Below, in pieces: positions 7,722-15,226 of a DNA stretch of 64,000 nt. Position numbers and translations under genes: made by a program. Each line of letters begins with the position of its first letter. Position 1 is the first letter of the stretch. The notes beneath the pieces were generated by a model. It was not told the origin of the DNA. It searched no databases and saw nothing but the letters and a program-made list of their open reading frames with translations. This DNA comes from Thalassobaculum fulvum (GTDB lineage Bacteria; Pseudomonadota; Alphaproteobacteria; Thalassobaculales; Thalassobaculaceae). The stretch lies in NCBI RefSeq assembly GCF_014652915.1, contig NZ_BMZS01000013.1, positions 1 to 64,000 on the forward strand, in the 5' to 3' direction.

Positions 7722-9884
7722 ATGCCGACATCCGAGTCTCCGAACACCGCGCCGGGCCCCGACCTGGAGCGCGCCGCCTGGCGCGTTGCCCGCGCCGGGC
7801 GAGCCAGGCTCCTGGTCGACGCGTCCAACTACTACGGTGCCCTGCGGGAGGCGCTGAAGCGTGCCCGCCGCCGCATCCTGATCGTCGGCTGGGACATCGA
7901 CAGCCGGACCCCGCTGGCCGCCGATCCGAGCGATACCGGCGACGACCTGCCGCTCGAGCTCGGGCCGTTCCTGGCGGCGCTGGCGGAGCGCCGGCCGGGT
8001 ATCGAGATCCGCCTGCTGCTCTGGGACTACGCGATGCTGTACGCGCTGGAGCGCGAGCCGCTGCCGCGGGTGCAGCTCGACTGGACCTCACCGCCGCAGA
8101 TCGCCCTGTGCCTGGACGGCAGCCTGCCGGTCGCGGCCTCGCACCACCAGAAGCTGGCGATCGTCGACGACGCGATGGCGTTCTGCGGCGGGCTCGACCT
8201 GACGATCCGCCGCTGGGACACCCCGGCCCACGATCCGGACGACGACCGCCGGGTCGACCCGAAGGGGCAGTCCTATCCGCCGTTCCACGACGCCCAGATG
8301 GTGGTCGACGGCGAAGCCGCCGCAGCGCTGGCCGAGATCGCCCGTGAGCGCTGGGCGGCTGCCGGCAACGCCCCGCTTGAGCCGGCCCCTGCCGACGGCG
8401 ACCCCTGGCCGGCCGACCTCACCCCGGACCTGCGCGAGGTCGGCGTCGCGATCGCCCGGACCCGGCCGCGCTACGGCGGCGCCGCGGAGGTGCGCGAGGG
8501 CGAGGCCACGCTGCGGGCGGCGATCGCCGAGGCCGAGCGCCTGGTCTACATCGAGAACCAGTACCTGACCGCCGATGCGCTGGGCGACGCGCTGATCGAG
8601 CGCATGCTGGCGCGGCCGGCGCTGGAGGTCCTCGCCGTGGTGCCGGGCGACCATGACGGCTGGCTGGAGAAGGCGGCCATGCAGGCCGGCCGGGTCCGGT
8701 TGATGGCCCGGTTCCGGGCCGCCGGGCTGGGCGACCGGGTCCGGCTGGTGACTCCGGTGGTCGACGGCGAGGCCGGGCCGGTCGGGGTCATGGTGCATGC
8801 CAAGATCGTGGTGGTCGACGACCGCAGCCTGCGGATCGGGTCGTCCAACCTCAACAACCGCTCGATGGGACTGGACACCGAGTGCGACGTCGTCGTGCTC
8901 GGGCGCGACGACGACAGCCGACGATCGATCCGGCGGCTCCGCGACTCCCTGATCGCCGAGCACACCGGTCGCAGCGTCGACGAGGTCGCGGAGGCACTGG
9001 ACGGCTCGGGGTCGGTGCTCGCGGCGTTCGAGCGGCTCTCCGGCGCCGGCCGCCGCGGATTGCGGCCGGTGGCGGACGATCCGACGCTGGGCGAGGCGGT
9101 GCCGGAGCCGGTGGCGGCACTGGCCGACCCGGACCGCCCGATACCGGAGCTGATATCGCTGGAGGCCCTGCGGCCGCCGCGGTCGGCACGGCGTTGGCTG
9201 AAGCGATGGCCGGTGGCGGCGGTGGCGCTGGTCGCCTTCGTCCTGGTCCTGGCCTGGCGGTACTCGCCGCTCGGCGAGTGGGCCGAGGTCGAGCACCTGG
9301 CGGCACCGATGCGCGCCGTCGCCGCGTCGGGCTGGGCGCCGCTGGCGATCCTTGGGATCTATCTGGCGGCCGGGTTGACGATGTTCCCGATCACCGTGCT
9401 GATCGGCGTCACCGCGATGGTGTTCGGACCCTGGGAGGGCGTGCTGTACTCCGGCGTCGGGTCGATCGCCGGTGCGCTGGTCGGCTATGCGCTGGGACGG
9501 TTCATGGGTGACCGGGCGCCCGTGCCGTGGCGGTCGCGGGACGGGCGGCTGGCCCGGCTGATCCGCACGTTCGCCGACAACGGCGTGATCGGAATGGCCA
9601 GCCTGCGGATGCTGCCTGTCGCACCGTTCACCCTGATCAACCTGGCCGCCGGCGTCGTTCGGATCAGGTTCGTGGATTTTGCGCTGGGCTCGACGCTCGG
9701 GCTGGCGCCGGGGATCGTCGCGTTCAACCTGATGGGCGTGCAGTTCGCGGCGGTGCTCACCGAGGGGCGGCCGGAGGACGTCGGACTGCTGGTCGGCCTG
9801 CTGTTGGCCTGGGTGCTGGTTTCCGTTCTGCTGCAGCGCGTGATCAACCGGCGGCTCGGCACGCCCGGCGGCCGGGCAGGGTGA
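7722..9884 (+). CDS. Phospholipase D-family protein fused to a VTT (DedA/SNARE-associated) membrane domain
   Basis: 720 aa from the ATG at 7722; a GTG at 7674 in the same frame is possible. The N-terminal two thirds is a two-HKD phospholipase D module: H-x-K-x4-D in SHHQKLAIVDD (about residue 140) and VHAKIVVVDD (about residue 359), each followed by the usual GS/GG-N motif. A Pro-rich linker and an early hydrophobic segment lead to a C-terminal VTT domain with several membrane helices and the F/Y-P-x-x-x-L-x-G loop. Known relatives make or remodel phospholipids; VTT proteins can move lipids across membranes. The stop overlaps the next gene's GTG. Confidence 0.85.
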   Translation: MPTSESPNTAPGPDLERAAWRVARAGRARLLVDASNYYGALREALKRARRRILIVGWDIDSRTPLAADPSDTGDDLPLELGPFLAALAERRPGIEIRLLLWDYAMLYALEREPLPRVQLDWTSPPQIALCLDGSLPVAASHHQKLAIVDDAMAFCGGLDLTIRRWDTPAHDPDDDRRVDPKGQSYPPFHDAQMVVDGEAAAALAEIARERWAAAGNAPLEPAPADGDPWPADLTPDLREVGVAIARTRPRYGGAAEVREGEATLRAAIAEAERLVYIENQYLTADALGDALIERMLARPALEVLAVVPGDHDGWLEKAAMQAGRVRLMARFRAAGLGDRVRLVTPVVDGEAGPVGVMVHAKIVVVDDRSLRIGSSNLNNRSMGLDTECDVVVLGRDDDSRRSIRRLRDSLIAEHTGRSVDEVAEALDGSGSVLAAFERLSGAGRRGLRPVADDPTLGEAVPEPVAALADPDRPIPELISLEALRPPRSARRWLKRWPVAAVALVAFVLVLAWRYSPLGEWAEVEHLAAPMRAVAASGWAPLAILGIYLAAGLTMFPITVLIGVTAMVFGPWEGVLYSGVGSIAGALVGYALGRFMGDRAPVPWRSRDGRLARLIRTFADNGVIGMASLRMLPVAPFTLINLAAGVVRIRFVDFALGSTLGLAPGIVAFNLMGVQFAAVLTEGRPEDVGLLVGLLLAWVLVSVLLQRVINRRLGTPGGRAG

Positions 9885-10657
9885 TCGGCATCCGCATCGT
9901 CAGCTGGAACATCCACGGCTTCCTCGGCCAGGACGGGCGCTTCGACCCGGACCGGACGGCCGGTATCCTCGCCGACCTGAAGCCGGACATCGCCGCGATC
10001 CAGGAGGTCATCGGCGTCGAACGCGGCGTCGACGGCTTCGCCCTGCTGCGCGAGGCGATGGGCGGGTCGGACATGGTCGCCGCGAACGTCAACCGCCGGA
10101 TCGCCGGGATCTACGGTCAGGTCCTGCTGAGCCGCTACCCGGTCCGTTGGGGGCGCAAGGTCGACATCTCGGTACCCGGGCGCGAGCCGCGGCGGGCGAT
10201 CGACGCGCTGGTCGACACGCCGGGCACGCCGACCCGGGTGATCGCGACCCATCTCGGCCTCGCCGGTGGCGAACGGCGGTTCCAGATCGGCGAACTGTGC
10301 GGCCTGGTGGAGGCGCGGCCGGACGTCGACACCGTGCTGCTGGGCGACATCAACGAGTGGCGCGGCCGCGGTTTCGCGGAACGTCGGCTGTCGGCGCTGC
10401 TGGGCCCGGGCACCCGGCATCGGACCTTTCCGGCCGCCCGCCCGCTGTTTGCGCTCGACCGGATCTGGGCGCGGGCGCACGGCCGGGTGTCCGAGAGCCG
10501 GGCGGTGCGCGAGGCCGGCCTCGCCTCGGATCACCTGCCGCTGGTCATGGACCTCGGGCCGCTGCCGGCCGGTCACGTCGATGCGGCATCGAGCGCCCGG
10601 TCGAGCCAGGGCTCCAGGTCGTCCGATCCGGCGTTGACCCCGGCCGGCAGGGTGTAG
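9881..10657 (+). CDS. Endonuclease/exonuclease/phosphatase-family (DNase I fold) protein
   Basis: 258 aa from GTG 9881, with a GTGA overlap with the phospholipase D gene. The DNase I-fold metallophosphatase motifs are in order: SWNIHG, QEV, THLGL, LGDINEW and the final SDHLPL. Relatives act on DNA, inositol phosphates or phospholipid headgroups; tight coupling to the PLD-VTT gene favours a lipid phosphodiesterase or phosphatase role, but this is inference. The last 30 residues are low-complexity and are encoded opposite the 3' end of the convergent TfoX gene, an 85-base overlap. Confidence 0.8.
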   Translation: MIGIRIVSWNIHGFLGQDGRFDPDRTAGILADLKPDIAAIQEVIGVERGVDGFALLREAMGGSDMVAANVNRRIAGIYGQVLLSRYPVRWGRKVDISVPGREPRRAIDALVDTPGTPTRVIATHLGLAGGERRFQIGELCGLVEARPDVDTVLLGDINEWRGRGFAERRLSALLGPGTRHRTFPAARPLFALDRIWARAHGRVSESRAVREAGLASDHLPLVMDLGPLPAGHVDAASSARSSQGSRSSDPALTPAGRV

Positions 10658-10911
10658 AAGGCCAGCCGCGACGGCCGGTCGGCGCTCATCCGGAACGGCG
10701 AGCAGCCGGCCGCCTCGAACAGCGGCCGGGTCTCGCCGTCGACCTTCAGGTACAGCACGCCGCGGAACACGATCGCCACGAACCGGTCGTCGCACCACAC
10801 GCCGTGGCCGCCGAACATCGGCCTGGAGCGGACCGGCCCGCGGGTCTCGAACCGCCCGAGCACGGCCCGCGCGTCGGGCGGGATCGGCGGGGTCTTCGGC
10901 GCGCGGGCCAT
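10573..10911 (-). CDS. TfoX N-terminal-domain protein
   Basis: 112 aa. The RPMFGGHGVWCDD... LYLKVD pattern is the TfoX_N fold. Only the N-terminal domain is present, as in many small proteobacterial proteins; it is not the full competence regulator TfoX/Sxy of gammaproteobacteria, so no competence role should be assumed. Nine bases downstream of the bcp gene on the same strand, so probably co-transcribed with it. Its 3' end overlaps the convergent phosphatase gene. Confidence 0.8.
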   Translation of the reverse strand: MARAPKTPPIPPDARAVLGRFETRGPVRSRPMFGGHGVWCDDRFVAIVFRGVLYLKVDGETRPLFEAAGCSPFRMSADRPSRLAFYTLPAGVNAGSDDLEPWLDRALDAAST

Positions 10912-10920
10912 GTCCCGGGC

Positions 10921-11385
10921 CTACAGCGCCCTGGCGGCGGCCAGCACCTCGTCGACGTGCCCCTTCACCTTGACCTTGCGCCAGATACCGCGGATCACGC
11001 CGGCGCCGTCGATCAGGAAGGTCGAGCGTTCGATGCCCATCGACTTCTTGCCGTACATCGACTTCTCGACCCACACCCCGTAGGCCTCGGTCACGGCGCC
11101 GGTCTCGTCGGCGCCGAGGGTGAACGGCAGTTCGTACTTGGCCTTGAACTTGTCGTGCTTGGCGACGGTGTTGCGGCTGACCCCGACGATGGCGGCGTCG
11201 ACCGCCGAGAAGTCCGGCATGGCGTCGCGGAAGCCGCAGGCCTCGGTGGTGCAGCCCGGGGTGTCGTCGCGCGGGTAGAAGTACAGCACCACCGGCCGGC
11301 CCTTCAGCGCCGCCAGCGACACCTCTCCGCCGCCGTCGGTGGGCATGGTGAAGGCGGGGGCCTTGTCGCCGATCTGCAGGCTCAT
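10921..11385 (-). CDS. bcp: Thioredoxin-dependent peroxiredoxin (Bcp/PrxQ)
   Basis: 154 aa, the usual Bcp length. Peroxidatic Cys45 and the resolving Cys50 five residues later (PGCTTEAC) mark the atypical two-Cys PrxQ/Bcp type, which reduces H2O2 and organic peroxides using thioredoxin. Start ATG has GGAGAG upstream. Cytoplasmic. A TfoX_N gene follows at nine bases. Confidence 0.92.
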   Translation of the reverse strand: MSLQIGDKAPAFTMPTDGGGEVSLAALKGRPVVLYFYPRDDTPGCTTEACGFRDAMPDFSAVDAAIVGVSRNTVAKHDKFKAKYELPFTLGADETGAVTEAYGVWVEKSMYGKKSMGIERSTFLIDGAGVIRGIWRKVKVKGHVDEVLAAARAL

Positions 11386-11554
11386 CGATCTCTCTCCGGT
11401 GGGAACTGTGGAAATGCCATCGTTACGTTCCGCCCCGCGCGCCGGATGTCAATCACGCGCGACGCGCTTCACCGTGACTGGAAGCGAGCGTGGCGGAGGC
11501 GTATCTTCGTCGGCATTGCTGCCGAAATCGGCAGACAGCGGTTCCGAGGAAGCC

Positions 11555-12940
11555 ATGACCGTCACCGATCGCCGCGGCCTGAAGCTGTCGAACGCCACCC
11601 CGGCCTGCGCTGAGGCGCTGGACGCGGCCCTGGACGACGCGCTCGCCTTCCGGGGCGACCCGATCGCGCGGATCGACGCCGTGCTGGCCGGGCATCCCGA
11701 CTTCGTCATGGGCCATGTGTTCCGGGCCGGGCTGCTGACCCAGGCGATGGAGACCCGGATCTACCGGACGATGGTCGACAGCCTGGAGAAGGCCGAGGCG
11801 CTTTGGGACCGGGCCAACGACCGCGAACGGGCGCATATCCGGGCCGTGCGCGCCTGGATCGAGGGCGATTTCCACGGTGCCGTGCAGCGCTGGGAGGCCG
11901 GGCTGGTCGACCATCCGCACGACCTGCTGGCGATGGCGCTGATCCACCTGACCGACGTGCTGCTGGGCGACGTCGCCGGCCAGCGCGACTGCGTGGCCCG
12001 GGCGTTCCCGCTGTGGGACGAGTCGATCCCCGGCTACGAGTTCGTGCTCGGCTTCTATTCCTTCGGCCTGGAGGAGAACAACGCCTACAGCAGGGCCGAG
12101 GAGGCCGGCCGCCAGGCGCTGGCGCTGCGGCCGGACCATCCCTACGCGATCCACGCCGTCGCCCACGTCATGGAGATGCAGGGCCGCCAGCTCGGCGGCG
12201 TGCATTTCATGAACCAGCGCCGCGACGTCTGGGCCGAGAGCCACTTCCGCAATCACCTGTGGTGGCACCTGTCGCTGTTCCACCTCGACCTCGGCCGGAC
12301 CGACGAGGTGCTGTCGATCTACGACAACCACCTGCGCGGCAGCGGGGTCGCCGGTGAGAGGTACGAGGAACTCGACTCCGCCGCCCTGCTGTGGCGCCTC
12401 AACCTGGTCGGGGTCGACGTCGGCCGACGCTGGGCCGATCTCGCCGACAAGTGGGAGCCGAGCGCCGCCGACACGCTCTACGCCTTCAACGACGTCCACG
12501 CGATGATGGCGTTCGTCGGCGACAACCGGACCGAGGCGCAGGGCCGGCTGCTGACCGCCAACGAGCGCTACCTGGAGCATGCCGGCGACGCCAACGCCGC
12601 CATGAGCCGCGAGATCGGCCTGCCGTTCTGCCGGGCCCTGCAGGCGTTCGCCGCCGGCGACTACCGGGCCTGCGTCGACCGGCTGCTGCCGGTCCGCTAC
12701 ATGACCCACCGTCTCGGCGGCAGCCACGCCCAGCGCGACATCATCGCCTGGACCCTGCTGGAGGCGGCGCTGCGGGCCGGTGACGGCAACCTCGCCCTGG
12801 CGCTGGCCAACGAGCGCTGCCAGCTCAAGCCGTCGAGCCCGCAGAACTGGCGGCTGGTGGCGCGTGCCCACGTGCTGCGCGGCGACCAGGAGCGGGCCCG
12901 CCGCGCCTGGGCCCGGGCGGAGTCGCCGCTGGCGGCGTAG
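11555..12940 (+). CDS. TTC38-like tetratricopeptide protein
   Basis: 461 aa from ATG 11555, with CGAGGAAG upstream. The protein is alpha-helical with TPR-like repeats and matches the layout I recall for animal TTC38: a DFVMGHV segment early (near residue 50), YSFGLEE-x-N-x-Y in the middle, HAVAHVMEM, then LLPVRY and LGGSHAQRD near the C-terminus. Length is also close to TTC38 (about 470 aa). The molecular function of this family is unknown in bacteria. No signal peptide. It stands alone between bcp (divergent) and the cupredoxin operon. Confidence 0.8.
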   Translation: MTVTDRRGLKLSNATPACAEALDAALDDALAFRGDPIARIDAVLAGHPDFVMGHVFRAGLLTQAMETRIYRTMVDSLEKAEALWDRANDRERAHIRAVRAWIEGDFHGAVQRWEAGLVDHPHDLLAMALIHLTDVLLGDVAGQRDCVARAFPLWDESIPGYEFVLGFYSFGLEENNAYSRAEEAGRQALALRPDHPYAIHAVAHVMEMQGRQLGGVHFMNQRRDVWAESHFRNHLWWHLSLFHLDLGRTDEVLSIYDNHLRGSGVAGERYEELDSAALLWRLNLVGVDVGRRWADLADKWEPSAADTLYAFNDVHAMMAFVGDNRTEAQGRLLTANERYLEHAGDANAAMSREIGLPFCRALQAFAAGDYRACVDRLLPVRYMTHRLGGSHAQRDIIAWTLLEAALRAGDGNLALALANERCQLKPSSPQNWRLVARAHVLRGDQERARRAWARAESPLAA

Positions 12941-12961
12941 GCGCCCCGGCCGGGGACAGCC

Positions 12962-12991
12962 GGGAACCTTTCATCGAGACCTGCATCCAAC
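12962..12991 (+). promoter_or_regulatory. Candidate ECF-type promoter
   Basis: GGGAACC at 12962-12968 followed after about 15 bases by CATCCAAC at 12984-12991. A GGAAC -35 element is typical of many ECF sigma factors, and this site sits about 55 bases upstream of the first gene of an operon that ends in an ECF sigma gene, as expected for autoregulation. The -10 element is not a consensus I can assign to one ECF group. Confidence 0.3.
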
Positions 12992-13045
12992 GGGGACAGG
13001 CGCCGTCACGGTCGGCGGCGCTGAACCTCAACCAGGAAACAGGTC

Positions 13046-13471
13046 ATGAAACGAATGCTATCCCTCGGCGCCGCAGTCTTCCTCGGTGGCACGACCGCGG
13101 CCTGCGCCGGCGCACTGGACAAGTCGGTGGCGACGTCGCCGCCGGCCGCGCCCTACCAGCAGGTCAGCAAGCTGGTGCCCCTGCCGGACTTCATCCCGGG
13201 CCTGGGCCAACTGTTCGTCGATCCTGCCACGCTGCCGGCCGGGCCGTTCCTTGCCTACGACCGGGACCGGAAGCTGGTGAGCACGATCTACATGATCCCG
13301 GTCGCGGATCTGGCCCCCGACAAGCGGTTCGACAACCTGAAGGCCGCGGGCGGCCCGGTCGACCATGTCGACGTCTACTACAACGCGGGTCACCCGGGCG
13401 TGGCGGTGCCGCATGCCCACGTCGTTCTCTGGCACGTGCCGGAGAGCGGCGAGGCGAGGGTCGCGAAGTGA
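13046..13471 (+). CDS. Exported TTHB210-like (DUF5602) protein
   Basis: 141 aa. Residues 1-20 form a Sec signal peptide (KR, then a hydrophobic core ending TAACAG); the Cys is near a cleavage site but the preceding residues do not make a good lipobox. The C-terminal part (VDHVDVYYNAGHPG-x-x-x-PHAHVVLWHVP) is His-rich and resembles the TTHB210-like domain. The stop overlaps the cupredoxin start by four bases. The Thermus founding member is controlled by an extracytoplasmic sigma factor, which fits the ECF sigma gene two genes downstream. Family call is from memory. Confidence 0.5.
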   Translation: MKRMLSLGAAVFLGGTTAACAGALDKSVATSPPAAPYQQVSKLVPLPDFIPGLGQLFVDPATLPAGPFLAYDRDRKLVSTIYMIPVADLAPDKRFDNLKAAGGPVDHVDVYYNAGHPGVAVPHAHVVLWHVPESGEARVAK

Positions 13472-13980
13472 CGGTGACCCGGCGCCGGATGCTCGGGCTG
13501 GGCGGCGGGCTCGCCGCCGCCCTGGCGCTTCGCGACCCGGCCGAGGCCGAAGCCGGCGACGTGGTCGAGGTCACGATGGCCGGCACCGGCGACGGCTCAC
13601 GGGTCTGGTTCGATCCCATCGGCATCCGGATCCGGCCCGGCCAGGTGATCCGCTGGATCAACCGCGATCCCGGCAACGCCCACACCTCGACGGCGTACCA
13701 TCCGTCGGCCTTTGACCGGCCCCGGCGCGTCCCCGAGGGCGCCGCGGGCTGGAACTCGGGCTACCTTCTGCCCGGCGAGGCGTACGAGGTGATGCTGAGT
13801 GTGCCGGGCGTCTACGACTACTACTGCATCCCGCACGAGCACGCGGGAATGGTCGGCCGGATCGTCGTCGGGGCGGCCGATCCGGCCGGCCGCCCCGGCG
13901 GCGGATTGCCGGAAGCGGCGCTCCGGGCCTTTCCGTCGGTCGGGGAGATCATGGCCAGAGGAATCGTCCGGCGCGGCTGA
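13468..13980 (+). CDS. Exported type 1 copper protein (cupredoxin)
   Basis: 170 aa from GTG 13468. The N-terminus (TRRRMLGLGGG and a hydrophobic stretch to about residue 28) is a twin-arginine-type signal. Type 1 copper ligands are His72, Cys120, His123 and Met128 with plastocyanin spacing (C-x-x-H-x4-M in YYCIPHEHAGM). It should be a periplasmic electron carrier or copper-binding protein. An unusual C-terminal tail of about 35 residues follows the copper site. Operon with the TTHB210-like gene (4-base overlap) and the sigma gene (16-base gap). Confidence 0.85.
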   Translation: MTVTRRRMLGLGGGLAAALALRDPAEAEAGDVVEVTMAGTGDGSRVWFDPIGIRIRPGQVIRWINRDPGNAHTSTAYHPSAFDRPRRVPEGAAGWNSGYLLPGEAYEVMLSVPGVYDYYCIPHEHAGMVGRIVVGAADPAGRPGGGLPEAALRAFPSVGEIMARGIVRRG

Positions 13981-13996
13981 AACGGGAGGCGATGTC

Positions 13997-14698
13997 ATGC
14001 GGGCAAGCGCGTCTGCACCGGTCGGCGACACGGTGACCGACGGGCGGCTGGTCGCCCTCGCCCGGCGGGGCAGCGAGCGGGCGGTGCGGGTGCTGGTTCG
14101 GCGCTACAACCAGCTTCTCTTCCGGGTCGCGCGCGGCGTCGTGGCCGACGATGCCGAGGCCGAGGACGTGGTGCAGGCGGCCTATGTGCAGGCCTTCACC
14201 CGACTCGACGGCTATCGCGGCGAAGCCGCGTTCTCGACATGGCTGACCCGGATTGCCCTCAACGAGGCCTATGGTCGGCTGCGCCGGCGGCGGCCGACGG
14301 TCGAGTTTTCGGAGACGGTGGCCGACGGTATCGAGCAAGGACGGCTGCTGGCGTTCCCGACGGCTCGATCCCCGGCCGACCCGGAGAACGAGGCGGGACG
14401 GGAGCAGGTGCGGCAGGTCCTGGAGCGGGCGATCGAGGCGATCCCGGAGCCGTTCCGTCTGGTGTTCATCCTGCGCGACGTCCAGGGCTTCAGCGTCGAC
14501 GAGACGGCCGAGCTGCTGTCGGTCCGGTCCGCGACCGTGAAGACGCGGCTGTTCCGGGCGCGCAAGCTGGTCCGGGTGGAGGTCGAACGGGTCCTGGCAC
14601 CGCGGTTCGCCGATGTCTTCCCGTTCGACGGCGCACGCTGTGCCGGCATGGCCGACAGGGTCGTCCGCGACCTGTGCTCCGGCAGCGCCCGCGAGTGA
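13997..14698 (+). CDS. ECF-family RNA polymerase sigma factor
   Basis: 233 aa from ATG 13997 with GGGAGG upstream. Region 2 (about residues 20-90) includes AEDVVQAAYVQAF and the -10-recognising STWLTRIALNEA; region 4 (about 150-200) has the helix-turn-helix FSVDETAELLSVRSATVKTR. The C-terminus carries a Cys-containing PFDGARCAGMADRVV extension seen in a subset of ECF factors. No anti-sigma gene is adjacent, so control may be transcriptional or through the exported copper/TTHB210-like proteins upstream. Confidence 0.88.
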   Translation: MRASASAPVGDTVTDGRLVALARRGSERAVRVLVRRYNQLLFRVARGVVADDAEAEDVVQAAYVQAFTRLDGYRGEAAFSTWLTRIALNEAYGRLRRRRPTVEFSETVADGIEQGRLLAFPTARSPADPENEAGREQVRQVLERAIEAIPEPFRLVFILRDVQGFSVDETAELLSVRSATVKTRLFRARKLVRVEVERVLAPRFADVFPFDGARCAGMADRVVRDLCSGSARE

Positions 14699-14760
14699 TG
14701 GTGGCGGAGCCGGAGATCGCCAACTAAGCTCCGGCGGACGGTGACCCGACGGAGGCAAGC

Positions 14761-15075
14761 ATGAGCGCGGGCGAAGGTGACATCCTGCTGACCGTGATGC
14801 TGAAGCATCAGAAGGACAAGAACCTCGGCGAGATCAACGCCAAGCTGGACGCCGCCGGGTTCTGGAAGAAGTTCCCGCCCGAGGGCATCGAGGTGGTGTC
14901 CTGGTACGTGATGATGGGCATCGGCCAGGTGGTCACCCTGAAGGTGCCGGGGCACCGGCTGCGGGAGGTCAACCTGGCGATCGAGCAGTCGGCCTGGGGC
15001 GCCTTCGACACCGAGTTCTACCCGACCTACGACTTCCGCGCGGTCTGGGAGGGCATCAAGGCGAAGCAGGGGTAG
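14761..15075 (+). CDS. Uncharacterised 104-aa protein
   Basis: 104 aa, ATG start with GACGGAGG upstream. No signal peptide or membrane helix. Alternating strands and helices (ILLTVMLKHQ ... VVSWYVMMGIGQVVTLKVP) suggest a ferredoxin-like alpha/beta fold of the dimeric barrel type, but I cannot name the family. It follows the sigma gene by 62 bases and is followed by a palindromic repeat, so it could be the last gene of that operon. Confidence 0.65.
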   Translation: MSAGEGDILLTVMLKHQKDKNLGEINAKLDAAGFWKKFPPEGIEVVSWYVMMGIGQVVTLKVPGHRLREVNLAIEQSAWGAFDTEFYPTYDFRAVWEGIKAKQG

Positions 15076-15082
15076 GGGCGGT

Positions 15083-15176
15083 GGGTCCCGGGTCGCGCCT
15101 GGCCCGCCCGGGACGAGGGCGGAGGGGCGCGTTTCCCTGCTTTCCTCATCCCGGCCGCGGAGAGCCGGGACCCGGG
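15083..15176. repeat. Palindromic intergenic repeat, copy 1
   Basis: About 94 bases with outer arms GGGTCCCGGG / CCGGGACCC and inner arms GGACGAGG / CCTCATCC, forming a long GC hairpin between the 104-aa gene and nadE. The second copy at 16941-17037 is the same element in reverse orientation. Such mobile hairpins are common between genes in alphaproteobacteria and may also stop transcription. Confidence 0.65.
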
Positions 15177-15226
15177 CATCGCCTATCCCGTTGCCCCCCG
15201 CTTCCCCCGGCGTTAAGTGATCCGTC

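Noticed and set aside
7722-10657. PLD plus nuclease-fold pair as an antiphage system
   Set aside because: The PLD part is fused to a lipid-type VTT membrane domain, and the DNase I-fold partner is equally compatible with lipid phosphatase activity; no defence neighbours are present.
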